Made by a program: the position numbers and the translations under genes
Part shown: one piece after another, positions 25,310-34,404 of the stretch
How positions within the stretch are numbered: the first letter of the stretch is position 1
Layout of the letters: each line of letters begins with the position of its first letter
Assembly: GCA_028291055.1 (NCBI GenBank)
Contig: JAQGIP010000032.1
Location: forward strand, 1-64,000
Direction: 5' to 3'
Length of the DNA stretch: 64,000 nucleotides
Origin: Caulobacter sp.
GTDB lineage: Bacteria > Pseudomonadota > Alphaproteobacteria > Caulobacterales > Caulobacteraceae
The notes under the pieces: model-generated
Told to the model about the DNA's origin: nothing
The model's input: only the letters and a program-made list of their open reading frames with translations
Database searches by the model: none

Positions 25310-26247
25310 TGGAAAGAAACGCCAACTACGCCCTGGTGGGGTTTGCGTCGCTGCTGCTGTTTGTCGGCCTGCTGGTCTTCGTGGTCTGGCTGGCGCGCCT
25401 GCAGTCCGCCAAGGACTATGACCTCTACGACATCCTGTTCGTGGGTCCGGTTCGCGGCCTTTCCGTGGGCGGTGAAGTCCACTTCAACGGCATCAAGGTG
25501 GGCGAGGTCACCAAGATCACCCTCGACCCCGTCGACCCCAACCGCGTGATCGCCGCCATCCGCATCACCGCCAAGGTGCCGATCCGCCAGGACAGCTACG
25601 CGACCCTGGAGCCCCAGGGCATCACCGGCGTCAACTATGTGCAGATCACCGCCGGGTCGCCCAAGCTCAAGCTGCTGAAGGACATCACGCCAGCGGGGGT
25701 CAAGCCCGTCATCAAGAGCCAGCGAAGCGCGCTGGCCGACCTGCTCGAGGGCGGAGGCACGGTGCTGACCCGAACCATCGAGGCGCTCGACCGCGTCAAC
25801 AAGGTGCTGTCGGACAAGAACATCGCGGCCTTCGGCACGACACTCGGCAACGTCCAGGACGTGACCGCCCAGCTGAAAAGCAAGATGGCCATCCTGGACG
25901 ATGCGACCCGGGCCCTGAACGACATCGACAAGACCGCCAACGACATCGGCGAGCTGGCCCGGTCCAGCAAGAGCCTGGTCGACAACGACGGCCGCGCCGC
26001 GCTGACGAAGCTGGGCGACGCCGCGGACGAACTGAAGGGCGCCACGGCCGACGTGCGCAAGCTGGTCGCCAGGCTGCAAGGCCCGACCAGCGACTTCGCC
26101 ACCACCGGCCTGCCCCAGCTGACCTCCGCCATCGGCAGCCTGCAGACGGCCGCCGAGTCGCTCGACCGGCTGGTCAACGAGATCGAACAGAACCCGCGGG
26201 GCATGGTCTCCAAGGCGCCCGCCAAGGAAGTGGAGGTCAAGCCATGA
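25309..26247 (+). CDS. mlaD: MlaD-family (MCE domain) substrate-binding protein
   Basis: A 312-residue protein with one N-terminal membrane anchor (ALVGFASLLLFVGLLVFVVWL) and a periplasmic MCE domain at about residues 38-115 (LSVGGEVHFNGIKVGEVTKI, ATLEPQGITGVNYVQI). A long helical C-terminal part of about 150 residues, rich in Asp, Lys and Leu, resembles the coiled region of longer MCE proteins that may form a lipid tunnel. E. coli MlaD is about 183 residues, so this protein is of the longer type. It sits between the ATPase and the auxiliary lipoprotein genes, overlapping each by one and four bases. Confidence 0.92.
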   Translation: MERNANYALVGFASLLLFVGLLVFVVWLARLQSAKDYDLYDILFVGPVRGLSVGGEVHFNGIKVGEVTKITLDPVDPNRVIAAIRITAKVPIRQDSYATLEPQGITGVNYVQITAGSPKLKLLKDITPAGVKPVIKSQRSALADLLEGGGTVLTRTIEALDRVNKVLSDKNIAAFGTTLGNVQDVTAQLKSKMAILDDATRALNDIDKTANDIGELARSSKSLVDNDGRAALTKLGDAADELKGATADVRKLVARLQGPTSDFATTGLPQLTSAIGSLQTAAESLDRLVNEIEQNPRGMVSKAPAKEVEVKP

Positions 26248-26897
26248 GCCGTCTGCCCAAGACCCCGGCGGCCCTGCGCCGCCTCGCCGTCCTGGCGGCC
26301 GTGACTGCCGCCTCCCTGGCGCTGACCGCCTGTATCTCGCTGCTGCCCAAGAGCGATCCGGCCCAGCTCTACCGCTTCGGCTTCAAGCCTGAGACGCCCG
26401 TATCGGCGGCGCCGGCCACGGGCGGGTTCGGGGTGCTCAAACCCCCGTCGGTCTTCCCGCGCGAAGCCGCGTCGGACCGGCTGCTGACCACCACGGGCAG
26501 CGAGGTCGCCTATGTCAGCGTGGCCCGCTGGGTCGCGCCCGCGCCGGTGCTGTTCGACGAGGCGGTGGCCGCCGCCTTCGCGGCCGACAAGGGCCCGGCC
26601 CGGCTGGTCATGCGCGGCGATCCGCGCCGCGCCGACTACACCCTGCGCCTGGACGTGCGCAGCTTCGAGGCCCGCTACACCCACGGACCCAAGGCGGGCC
26701 CGGACGTGGTCATCGTGGTCGACGCCGTGCTGCAGGGCACCGACCGCAGCCCGCCGCGCCTGCAGACCTTCGAGGTCAGCGTCACCGCGTCGGACAACCG
26801 CGTGGCCGCCATCGTCGAGGCCTACAACCAGGGCCTGGCCCAGCTGCTGCCGCAGCTGGCCGTCTGGGTCGACCAGGCCGGACCGCTGAAGGACTGA
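26244..26897 (+). CDS. ABC-type transport auxiliary lipoprotein
   Basis: A 217-residue lipoprotein with lipobox LTAC (Cys30) after an Arg-containing signal. The mature part reads as the ABC_trans_aux / PqiC-like domain: an early YRFGF segment, FDEAVAAAFAADKG, LRLDVRSFEARY, and a final helical stretch QGLAQLLPQLAVWV. Members sit in the outer membrane and receive lipid or hydrophobic substrate from MCE transporters. LinN of the Lin transporter is the best-known parallel. It overlaps mlaD by four bases and completes the operon. An unrelated-looking small gene begins six bases after its stop. Confidence 0.88.
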   Translation: MSRLPKTPAALRRLAVLAAVTAASLALTACISLLPKSDPAQLYRFGFKPETPVSAAPATGGFGVLKPPSVFPREAASDRLLTTTGSEVAYVSVARWVAPAPVLFDEAVAAAFAADKGPARLVMRGDPRRADYTLRLDVRSFEARYTHGPKAGPDVVIVVDAVLQGTDRSPPRLQTFEVSVTASDNRVAAIVEAYNQGLAQLLPQLAVWVDQAGPLKD

Positions 26898-26903
26898 TCG
26901 GCC

Positions 26904-27311
26904 GTGGCAATACCGGCGGATACGATCGCGTGCCGAACCGACACGCTGTCGCTCACGTTTGAGCCGACGGATTGCGAAGACCGCTTCGGCTCCATCTGCT
27001 TTGACATCCACCTGGCGTTCGAAAGCCCCAGACAAGCCCTCACGTGGGAATGCTGCGGTGTCTGGATTGCCTACGACCGGCTGTTATCGTTCGAGGCGGC
27101 CCTCGGGCGTGGCCGTGCGGCCTTGATGGACATGGGCGACCACCAGATCATTTGCCTGGTTCCCGTCGGCGCTGGGATGCGGCTCTCGCTAAATCCGCCG
27201 GCCTTGCGCGTCTCGAACGCAGGCGCGGTCATGACCGTCTCCCTGCTCGTGGAACGCGAAGCCGCAGCCGCCCTGGCCGCCGCCTTCAAGGCCTATCCTC
27301 GCTGGTGGTAG
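26904..27311 (+). CDS. Small protein of unknown function downstream of the Mla operon
   Basis: A 135-residue protein from a GTG six bases after the lipoprotein stop. I do not recognise it. It is soluble-looking, with alternating hydrophobic positions suggesting beta strands (DTLSLTFEP, SICFDIHLAF, HQIICLVPV, MTVSLLVERE) and a final helix. Four cysteines are present. Sampled stretches are about 60 per cent GC, against about 77 per cent in a stretch of the gene before it, so it may be a later arrival. The general shape recalls small beta-rich immunity-type proteins, but this is only an impression. Its end overlaps the convergent DUF2339 gene by 26 bases. Confidence 0.6.
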   Translation: MAIPADTIACRTDTLSLTFEPTDCEDRFGSICFDIHLAFESPRQALTWECCGVWIAYDRLLSFEAALGRGRAALMDMGDHQIICLVPVGAGMRLSLNPPALRVSNAGAVMTVSLLVEREAAAALAAAFKAYPRWW

Positions 27312-30300
27312 CCTCCGCATCCCCCGCGCGGCGTCCCATGCGCCGCGCGGTCAGCGCGCCGGCCAGCATCAGCACGCCCACGGCGATGAACGAGGCCACC
27401 CGCACCATGCCCGACAGCTGGGCCATGTCGAAGAACAGCACCTTGGCCGCCGTCGCCAGCAGCAGGATCAGGCCATAGCGGGCCAGGTAGCGGCCCTTGC
27501 GGCCCGCCGCCAGCAGCCCGATACCCAGCGCAGCGCCCGCCGCCGAATAACTCCAGATCTCCGCCGCCAGATGGGGCTGGCCCCAGCGCATGTCGCCACC
27601 CCGGAAGGCCCAGCGGATCAGCAGCGCCGCCAGCGCCAGCCCCAGGAAGACCGCCACGCCCTCGGCCGCGTCGGCCTGGGATGTGCGTCCTTCAGCCCGC
27701 GCCCGCCAAGCGGTGCGTAGGATCAACGCCACGGCCACGGCATAGCCCGCCCAGACCGCCAGCGCTTCAAACGCGCCACCCAGAGGCGCCGCCGCCGCGC
27801 CCCACCAGGGGTTGGACCACAGGCCCAGCATAACCGTCGCGAACCCCAGCCCGAACCAGGCCAACGCCCGTTGCCCCCGCCCGGCCCCGGCCCCGCCCTC
27901 GGCATCGGCGGCCAAGCGCATGCGCTCGCGCAACCAGGGCAGCGCCTGCCCCGCACCCAGCCACAGCAGCGAATAGGCCACCGCTTCCAGCGCGCCGACC
28001 GTGCCCAGCCCGCCGCTCAGATCGGCCCCATGCGTCAAGCGCCGGATCTCCAGCACCGCCCAGCCCAGAATGAACCCCGCGCCGGCCCAGCCGTAGATCC
28101 GGCTCTGCTCGGGTGACAGGCTCCGCGCCCGCGATGCCGCGTAGGCGAAGATCAGACCCGGCGCCAGATAGGCCAGGGCCAGGGTGTCGAGCAGCGGCGG
28201 TCCGGCCACCGGTTGGGAGATGCCCCACCAGGGGTTCCACGCCAGCCCCTGCAGCAGCACCGCGTGCGCCAACCCCGCCAGCAAAAGCCCATGCGCCCGA
28301 AGTTTGGCGATGGCGCCGCTCTCCGCGCGTAGCATGCGCAATCCGGTCAGCCCGCCCACCGTCAGCAGCAGCGTACGGATCGACGCCTCACTCAGCGCAT
28401 CCAGCGCCACGCCCGCGCCCCCCGCGGCCACCCAGCGCAGGAAGACGAACAGCCCGGCCAACACGGCCACGGGCGTCAGTGTCATCATCGCCTCGGCCAA
28501 CCCTGGATCGTCGCCCCGGCGGCGGATGATCCGCGCCGCCACGAAGGCGCCGCCCGCCAGGACCAGGCTTGAGGCCAACTCCCAGGCCGCGCCCGGCAGG
28601 CCGGAGAAGGCATAGGCCCACAGCTTCCAGCCGAACAACGCCCCGAACGCGATGACGCCCGCGCCCGTCGCCGCCACCGACAGGCTGCGCCACCCGAACC
28701 TCAGGTGCGCGCCCGCCAATGCGACCGCCGTCAGGGCGAAGGCCATGGGCGCATACCGCCACTCCGCCGCTAGCCCCACGGCCAGCAGCAGCGACGCCGC
28801 CGCCGCGCCGGACACGATCTCGGCGGCCAAAACATCGTCCTTGGCGCCCGGCGCGCGGACCAGGCCTACCAGCCCGGCGGCGAGCATCAGACCCACCGCC
28901 AGAGGCGCGCTCGCGCCTGTCAGTCCCAAGCCCCACCAAGCCCCCGCGAACGCGCCCAACGGCAACATGCCCAGCACAGCCGCCGTGGCCGCCGGCGCGC
29001 GCGGCGCGCGCGTCCAGGTCGCCCACAGGATCGCGCCCCCCAGCACCGCAGCCTGCGCGAGCCACAACAGCGGCGCGCCCGGCTCATGCAGGCCCATGCG
29101 CCGGCCGACCAGACCCAACAGCGCCGCCAGCACCAGGGCCACGGCGGGGGCGGCCAACAGCTCGCTCCGGGCCGCGCGGCCCCGCACCGCCAGGGCGGTG
29201 AGCGCCGGCAGGATCAGGCCCGCCGCCGCGCCGATCCAAAGGGCCTGATGGCCGGCGATGCTCCAGGCCTGGGTCATGGCCGCCCAGCTCAGGACGGAGG
29301 CGAAAATCACCGCGCCGTCTCCATACCGGCGCGCATCGGTCTCGGGACGCAGGCGCGAGAGCAGCGCCACCACCGCCAGCGGCTCCAGCCCGAGCAGCAG
29401 GCACTTCAGCGCCGACGGCTCAAACAGCGCCAGCCCGGACCACAGGCCCGCGCCGAGGAAGGTCACCCAGCCACAGGCGCGCCAGTTGCGCTCGGCCGCC
29501 ACCACGAAGCCCACCGCGACCAGCAGGCCAAGGTAGGCGGTCATCACCGGCGCGCTCCAGTCGCCACCCGCCGCCACCAGGGGCGCGACATAGGCGCCGG
29601 CCAGGGCCAGCAAGGCGAGCGCCTGTCCACGCAGCAGGGCCAGACCCAGAAGCCCGGCCGCGATGGCCGCCAGCAGGCCGGCGCAAACCCCAGCCGGGAT
29701 GAAATGATAGAGGGCGTGCGACGCCCAGGCCGTGCCGTAGAGCACCGACGCCCCCGCGCCCGAGGCGATGGCCGACGCCAGCGGATGGCGCACGAACCGC
29801 GCCAGCCTGCCACGCCGCAGGGCCTCCCCGGTCAGGATCAGCAGCCCGCCAAGCACCGCCGCCGAGGCGATCCGCACGGGCGGGGTGAAGAAGCCCTGTT
29901 GCGCGGCAAAGCCGACCAGCAGGGCGCCGCCGATGACCAGGGCGGCCCCGCCGATCCAGGCCAGGCCGTTCTCGGACAGCCAGGTTTCCAGCGACAGGCG
30001 TGGCGCCGAAGGGCGTTCCGGCGCGGGGGCCCGCGTGGGCTCAAGGGCGGCGCGCACGATCGGCGGCAAGGGGTCGCGCGCCGGGGTGGCGACAAGGCGC
30101 CGGGCCGCCTCGACTTCGGCGGCCAGGGTGGCGGCATGCTCCGCCCTCGCCTCCTCCACAGCCCGCTGGATGTCGTCGGCAAGCGCCGCCGCCTGGCTCT
30201 CGACCGGCGGACGGACGGGTTCCGGCTGCACCGGCTCCGCCGGGGCTGTCACCGGCTTATAGACGTCTTTCGGCAGGGCCCTGAGATCGGCGACCTGATG

Positions 30301-30387
30301 CTCCAGGCTCGCCAGCCGGCGCTCCTGAAAGAAGATCCAGATCGCGAGACCGATGACGGCGAACCAAGGCATGGCATGTGCTCCCAT
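27286..30387 (-). CDS. DUF2339 domain-containing giant membrane protein
   Basis: A 1033-residue protein with one N-terminal membrane segment, then a short coiled-coil-like stretch (ERRLASLEHQVADLRALP) and a Pro/Glu-rich linker to about residue 135. Roughly 25 or more hydrophobic segments fill the remainder. The first of these (WLSENGLAWIGGAALVIGGALLVGFAAQQGFF) is the hallmark of DUF2339. The family is widespread in proteobacteria and has no proven function; it has been linked only loosely to the cell envelope. The second Met (residue 6) is an alternative start. The AT-rich 76-base gap upstream probably holds its promoter. Confidence 0.85.
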   Translation of the reverse strand: MGAHAMPWFAVIGLAIWIFFQERRLASLEHQVADLRALPKDVYKPVTAPAEPVQPEPVRPPVESQAAALADDIQRAVEEARAEHAATLAAEVEAARRLVATPARDPLPPIVRAALEPTRAPAPERPSAPRLSLETWLSENGLAWIGGAALVIGGALLVGFAAQQGFFTPPVRIASAAVLGGLLILTGEALRRGRLARFVRHPLASAIASGAGASVLYGTAWASHALYHFIPAGVCAGLLAAIAAGLLGLALLRGQALALLALAGAYVAPLVAAGGDWSAPVMTAYLGLLVAVGFVVAAERNWRACGWVTFLGAGLWSGLALFEPSALKCLLLGLEPLAVVALLSRLRPETDARRYGDGAVIFASVLSWAAMTQAWSIAGHQALWIGAAAGLILPALTALAVRGRAARSELLAAPAVALVLAALLGLVGRRMGLHEPGAPLLWLAQAAVLGGAILWATWTRAPRAPAATAAVLGMLPLGAFAGAWWGLGLTGASAPLAVGLMLAAGLVGLVRAPGAKDDVLAAEIVSGAAAASLLLAVGLAAEWRYAPMAFALTAVALAGAHLRFGWRSLSVAATGAGVIAFGALFGWKLWAYAFSGLPGAAWELASSLVLAGGAFVAARIIRRRGDDPGLAEAMMTLTPVAVLAGLFVFLRWVAAGGAGVALDALSEASIRTLLLTVGGLTGLRMLRAESGAIAKLRAHGLLLAGLAHAVLLQGLAWNPWWGISQPVAGPPLLDTLALAYLAPGLIFAYAASRARSLSPEQSRIYGWAGAGFILGWAVLEIRRLTHGADLSGGLGTVGALEAVAYSLLWLGAGQALPWLRERMRLAADAEGGAGAGRGQRALAWFGLGFATVMLGLWSNPWWGAAAAPLGGAFEALAVWAGYAVAVALILRTAWRARAEGRTSQADAAEGVAVFLGLALAALLIRWAFRGGDMRWGQPHLAAEIWSYSAAGAALGIGLLAAGRKGRYLARYGLILLLATAAKVLFFDMAQLSGMVRVASFIAVGVLMLAGALTARRMGRRAGDAEATTSEDRP

Positions 30388-30433
30388 GCCGCCACCCTAA
30401 TGCGCTTCAGGAACCGTGGCCATAAGAATGTGA

Positions 30434-30445
30434 GTGATTGATCAC
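30434..30445. promoter_or_regulatory. Short palindrome GTGAT-TG-ATCAC in the DUF2339 promoter region
   Basis: Five-base perfect arms around two bases lie 47 bases upstream of the DUF2339 start. The AT-rich surroundings include TGTGA and TCACA spaced by eight, two too many for a CRP site. A weak operator candidate only. Confidence 0.25.
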
Positions 30446-30463
30446 ATATTTTACGCGATCTCG

Positions 30464-31879
30464 TTAATCGAGCCCGAGCATCCCCTGTAGATACAGGTTC
30501 AGGAACCGCCCCTCCGGGTCCAGTTCCTTGCGCACGGTCAGCCAGTCGTTCCAGCGCGGATAGAGGGCGCCCAGCTGATCGCCGCGCAGGGAATGCAGCT
30601 TGCCCCAGTGGGGCCGGCCCCCATGGCGCAGGAAGATCGGCTGGATCATCGTGAACAGGAAGTCGTAGTCGTCCTTGTAGTAGCAGTGGACCGCGACCGA
30701 GCCGCGTGGCCCGCCTTCGAAGGGCGACAGCCAGGCGTCGTCGGGGGCGATACGCCTGACCTCGATGGGGAAGAAGACGTCGGGCCGATGCTTCTCGATG
30801 GTCTCGACCACCTCCTTGAGCGCCGCCAACTGGCTCTCGGGCGGTAGGTGGAACTCCATCTCGTTGAAGCGTACCGGGCGTTCGGTGGAGAGCAGCTTCC
30901 AGCCGTCGTCGATGGCTTCCTGCGGCTTCTCGCCGCCCAGCAAGCCCTTGGCGGCGGCCTTGCGCAGCGGGACCGACCAGCCCAGCAGGTTGCGCAAACC
31001 ACGAAGCGCATCGAGGAAGGCGGTATCGCTGTCGGGCTCACGGGCGCGGGCCGGCTCGTCGGTTTCGTCGTGGCTGATGCAGGCGGCCAGGTCGGTGAAG
31101 GGCACGGCGTAGAATTCGAAGTTGCGATGTTGGGCCCAGCGCTCCTCGGCCTTGGACAGGGCCTCCGCGAAGGGCTCGATCCACACGCGGCGGTGGACGC
31201 GCTTGTTTGGGATGGTCTTCAGCCGCGCCTCGGTGATCACGCCCAACGCGCCCAGGGAGACGCGGGCGGCATTGAAGACGTCGGGCCGGGTCTTGGCGTC
31301 ACAGTGGATCAGCTCGCCCTTGGCGGTGCACAGGGTGAGGGCCGTCACATCACCATGGATGGCCCGCAGCTTGGCGCCCGTGCCGTGGGTGCCGGTGCCG
31401 AGCGCGCCGCCCAGGGACTGCTTGTTGATGTCGGGCAGGTTGGCCATGGCCCGGCCGTTTGCCGCCAGCGCGGGGCCGAGGGCGCCCAGGCGCGTGCCGG
31501 CCTTGACCACCGCCTCGTCGCCCTCCCAGCGGGTGATGCCGCTCATCACGTCCAGGGACACCAGGGTTCCGGGCGTGACCGCCAGTGCGGTGAAGGAATG
31601 CCCCGCCCCCACCACGCGCACCGGCGCGGGGCCGGCCTTGATCACCTCGGCCAGCGCGGCCTCGTCGGCGGGCGCGGCGCGTTTGGCGGGATAGGCATGC
31701 TGGATGCCCGACCAGTTACGCCACAGGGTGTGGCCCTGCGCGTCCGTGGCGGCCGGCGAGGAAGGCTCGGGCTTGTCGCCTGTAGCCACCGCCACCACGC
31801 CGGCTCCCGCGCCGATCACCGCGACACCGCCAGCGCCCGCGATCAGGGCCGCGCGGCGCGAAATCCCGCGACGGGCCAC
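30464..31879 (-). CDS. Tat-exported FAD-binding aldonolactone/alditol oxidase family protein
   Basis: The GTG at 31879 overlaps the cytochrome c stop (TAGTG) and gives 471 residues. The N terminus is a twin-arginine signal (RRGISRRAALIAGAG). The FAD-binding PCMH domain follows, with VRVVGAGHSFTALAVTPG near residue 98; its His is where related oxidases attach FAD covalently. The C-terminal ALO domain carries the PHWGKLHSL active-site motif. Relatives oxidise L-gulono-, D-arabinono- or L-galactono-lactone, or alditols. Tat export of a folded flavoprotein and coupling to a lipoprotein cytochrome c suggest that it passes electrons to the respiratory chain rather than to oxygen. The substrate is not known. 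Confidence 0.88.
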   Translation of the reverse strand: MARRGISRRAALIAGAGGVAVIGAGAGVVAVATGDKPEPSSPAATDAQGHTLWRNWSGIQHAYPAKRAAPADEAALAEVIKAGPAPVRVVGAGHSFTALAVTPGTLVSLDVMSGITRWEGDEAVVKAGTRLGALGPALAANGRAMANLPDINKQSLGGALGTGTHGTGAKLRAIHGDVTALTLCTAKGELIHCDAKTRPDVFNAARVSLGALGVITEARLKTIPNKRVHRRVWIEPFAEALSKAEERWAQHRNFEFYAVPFTDLAACISHDETDEPARAREPDSDTAFLDALRGLRNLLGWSVPLRKAAAKGLLGGEKPQEAIDDGWKLLSTERPVRFNEMEFHLPPESQLAALKEVVETIEKHRPDVFFPIEVRRIAPDDAWLSPFEGGPRGSVAVHCYYKDDYDFLFTMIQPIFLRHGGRPHWGKLHSLRGDQLGALYPRWNDWLTVRKELDPEGRFLNLYLQGMLGLD

Positions 31880-32244
31880 TACTGGCCCTCTTCCTGCTCG
31901 GACATGAACTTGACCAGTGCCGTGTAGTCGTCGGCGGAGCAGGCCGCGCACTGGCCGCCCGGCGGCATGCCCTTGTAGCCGGTGACCACATGGCTCACGA
32001 GCACCGGCAGGCCCCGGTTCAGGCGCGGGCTCCAGGCGGCCTTGTCGCCCACCAGGGGCGCACCGGCGGCCGGGTTGGCGTGGCAGCCCTTGCAGGAGGT
32101 CTCGTAAAGGGCGGCGAGACGGCCATCGGCGGGGGCCAGCGCGGCCAGTTGCGCGGCCGTGCGCGGCGGCGCGGGCTTGGGCCCACAGGCGGTCAGCAAA
32201 AGTCCTAGAACCGTAAGACCAAGACCCAGTCCCAAACGCCTCAT
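31879..32244 (-). CDS. Lipoprotein cytochrome c, c5-like
   Basis: A 121-residue small cytochrome with a lipoprotein signal ending LLTAC (Cys20). The haem-binding motif is CKGCH near residue 52, and the probable axial Met is in YKGMPPGG. A CAAC motif just after it matches the disulfide typical of cytochrome c5-type proteins. It would be membrane-anchored and face the periplasm. It starts one base after the folD stop and overlaps the flavoprotein gene start by one base, so all three are likely on one message. It is the natural electron acceptor for the adjacent exported oxidoreductase. Confidence 0.9.
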   Translation of the reverse strand: MRRLGLGLGLTVLGLLLTACGPKPAPPRTAAQLAALAPADGRLAALYETSCKGCHANPAAGAPLVGDKAAWSPRLNRGLPVLVSHVVTGYKGMPPGGQCAACSADDYTALVKFMSEQEEGQ

Positions 32245-32245
32245 G

Positions 32246-33142
32246 TCACCCCCCGATGCCGTGAATCCTCTTCGCGGCCTTGACCGTATTGTTGAGCAGG
32301 CAGGCCACCGTCATCAAGCCCACACCGCCCGGCACCGGCGTTACGGCGCCGGCGACACCCTGCGCCTGTTCGAAGTCCACGTCGCCGGTCAGGCGCGTCT
32401 TGCCCTCGGCGGCTTTCACCGGGTCGCGCGACGGTACGCGGTTCATGCCGACATCGATGACCACCGCGCCCGGCTTGATCCAGTCGGCCTTGACCATTTC
32501 GGGCCGGCCCACGGCCACCACCAGGATGTCGGCCTCGCGGCAGACTGCGGCCAAGTCGACGGTGCGCGAATGGGCCATGGTCACCGTGCAGTCGGCCTGC
32601 AGCAGCAGTTGGGCCACCGGCTTGCCGACCAAGTTGGAGCGGCCCACCACCACGGCGCGCTTGCCCTTCAGGTCCGGAATGACACCCCGGATCATGATCA
32701 TGCAGCCCTCCGGCGTGCAAGGCACCAGCCCCGGCAGGCCGCTGGCCAGGCGTCCGGCGTTGATGACGGTCAGGCCGTCCACGTCCTTGTCGGGGCTGAG
32801 CGCGGCGACCACGTCGGCTTGGCTGATGTGGTCGGGAACCGGGAACTGAACCAGCACGCCATGGATCTTGGGGTCGTCGTTCAGTTCGGAAACCAGCTTC
32901 AGCAGATCCGCCTGGGAGGTTTCCGCCGGCAGCCGGTGGGTCACCGACAGCATGCCGGCGGCCTCGGTCTGGATGCCCTTGTTGCGCACATAGACCTGGC
33001 TGGCCGCGTCCTCGCCGACCAGCACCACGGCCAAGCCCGGGGTCAGGCCATGCTCGGCCTTCAGGCGGGCCACCTCGGCGGTCACCTCGGCCTGCACCTT
33101 GGCGGAATAGATCTTGCCGTCGATCAGGGCTGCCTGGGGCAT
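32246..33142 (-). CDS. folD: Bifunctional methylenetetrahydrofolate dehydrogenase / methenyltetrahydrofolate cyclohydrolase
   Basis: FolD interconverts 5,10-methylene-, methenyl- and 10-formyl-tetrahydrofolate with NADP. The ATG at 33142 gives 298 residues and a normal N terminus ([17 protein letters not shown]). Motifs are [13 protein letters not shown] with the catalytic lysine, [18 protein letters not shown], and the nucleotide-binding [16 protein letters not shown]. It is divergent from crtY with 74 bases between starts. A single base separates its stop from the cytochrome c gene, an unusual operon partner for a folate enzyme. Confidence 0.96.
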   Translation of the reverse strand: MPQAALIDGKIYSAKVQAEVTAEVARLKAEHGLTPGLAVVLVGEDAASQVYVRNKGIQTEAAGMLSVTHRLPAETSQADLLKLVSELNDDPKIHGVLVQFPVPDHISQADVVAALSPDKDVDGLTVINAGRLASGLPGLVPCTPEGCMIMIRGVIPDLKGKRAVVVGRSNLVGKPVAQLLLQADCTVTMAHSRTVDLAAVCREADILVVAVGRPEMVKADWIKPGAVVIDVGMNRVPSRDPVKAAEGKTRLTGDVDFEQAQGVAGAVTPVPGGVGLMTVACLLNNTVKAAKRIHGIGG

Positions 33143-33216
33143 GGTCGCGCTCTTTGCGGATGAAAGCGCCGCCCTACCTGCTGTTGCTGCGCCGCGCAAT
33201 CCGCTAGAGCCCCACT

Positions 33217-34404
33217 ATGAGTCCCGCCAGCCCCATCCGCGCCGACGTCGTCCTTGTGGGCGGCGGTCTGGCCAATGGGCTGATCGCGTTGCGGCTGAAG
33301 GCGCTGCGGCCCGATCTGAAGGTGATCATGGTGGAGCGCGAAGCCACCATCGGCGGCCAGCATACCTGGTGCCACTTCGCCAGCGACGTGGAGCCGGGCA
33401 TCAGCGGCTGGCTTCGCCCGCTGATCGTGCACCGGTGGGACGGCTATGACGTGCGCTTTCCGGCCCACAGGCGTTCGCTGACCACCGCCTATATGGCGAT
33501 CACCTCGGAGCGCCTCCACGCCGCCGTATCCGCCGCCCTCGGCGCGGACGCCTGGCTGGGCGTGGGCGTCAGCGACATCACCGACAAGCGGGTGAAGCTG
33601 GCCGACGGGCGCACGCTGGAAGGCAAGGCGGTCATCGACGGCCGGGGGCCGCGCAAGAGCAGGCAACTGGTGCTGGGCTGGCAGAAGTTCATTGGCCAGG
33701 AGGTCGTCACCGCCGCACCGCACGGCCTGACCCGCCCCATCGTCATGGACGCCACGGTCGACCAGTTGGACGGCTATCGCTTCCTCTACGTCCTGCCCTT
33801 CGGCCCCGACCGGCTGCTGATCGAGGACACCCGCTATGCGGACGGCCCGGCGCTGGACCGCCCCGCCCTGCGCGCCGATATCGCCGCCTACGCCGCCGCC
33901 CAGGGCTGGTCGATCAAGGCCGTCGTGCGCGAGGAGGAAGGCATCCTGCCCATCGCGCTGGCCGGCGACATCGACGCCTACTGGCGCGAGGCCAAGCCGG
34001 GCCTGCCCGAGGTGGGCCTGCGCGCGGCGCTGTTCCAGCCCACCACCGGCTATTCCCTGCCCGACGCGGCGCGGCTGGCGGAGACCATCGCGGGCCTGCC
34101 GAGGATCGACAGCGCCTCGGTGCGCGCGGCGGCCGAGAGCCGTTCGCGGGTCTGCTGGAAGCACCGCGCCTTCTACCGCCTGCTGAACCGCATGCTGTTT
34201 CGGGCCTGCGCGCCCGACCAGCGGTTCAAGGTGCTGGAGCGGTTCTACCGCCTGCCCCAGCCCCTGATCCAACGCTTCTACGCGGGCCGCGCCAGCTTGG
34301 CCGACAAGGCCCGCATCCTCATCGGCAAACCCCCCGTGCCCATCGGCGCGGCCATGGCGGTGATGTCGGAAAAATCGGTACGGACTATGGGAGTAAAGGC
34401 ATGA
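33217..34404 (+). CDS. crtY: Lycopene beta-cyclase
   Basis: CrtY converts lycopene to beta-carotene at the inner membrane. The 395 residues open with the flavin-binding ADVVLVGGGLANGLIALRL. They contain the QHTWCHF segment, the VIDGRGPRKS region and GYSLPDAARLAETI, all typical of the proteobacterial CrtY family. The end shows the FYRLPQPLIQRFYAGR stretch common to these cyclases. It overlaps crtI by four bases and begins the plus-strand carotenoid operon. A short divergent promoter region shared with folD lies upstream (TTGCTG and GCTAGAG elements are possible). No ketolase gene (crtW) is present in the window. Confidence 0.95.
   Translation: MSPASPIRADVVLVGGGLANGLIALRLKALRPDLKVIMVEREATIGGQHTWCHFASDVEPGISGWLRPLIVHRWDGYDVRFPAHRRSLTTAYMAITSERLHAAVSAALGADAWLGVGVSDITDKRVKLADGRTLEGKAVIDGRGPRKSRQLVLGWQKFIGQEVVTAAPHGLTRPIVMDATVDQLDGYRFLYVLPFGPDRLLIEDTRYADGPALDRPALRADIAAYAAAQGWSIKAVVREEEGILPIALAGDIDAYWREAKPGLPEVGLRAALFQPTTGYSLPDAARLAETIAGLPRIDSASVRAAAESRSRVCWKHRAFYRLLNRMLFRACAPDQRFKVLERFYRLPQPLIQRFYAGRASLADKARILIGKPPVPIGAAMAVMSEKSVRTMGVKA

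Noticed and set aside
30430-30447. CRP-like site TGTGA...TCACA before the DUF2339 gene
   Set aside because: The half-sites are eight bases apart instead of six, so it does not fit a CRP/FNR dimer; only the inner palindrome is listed at low confidence.
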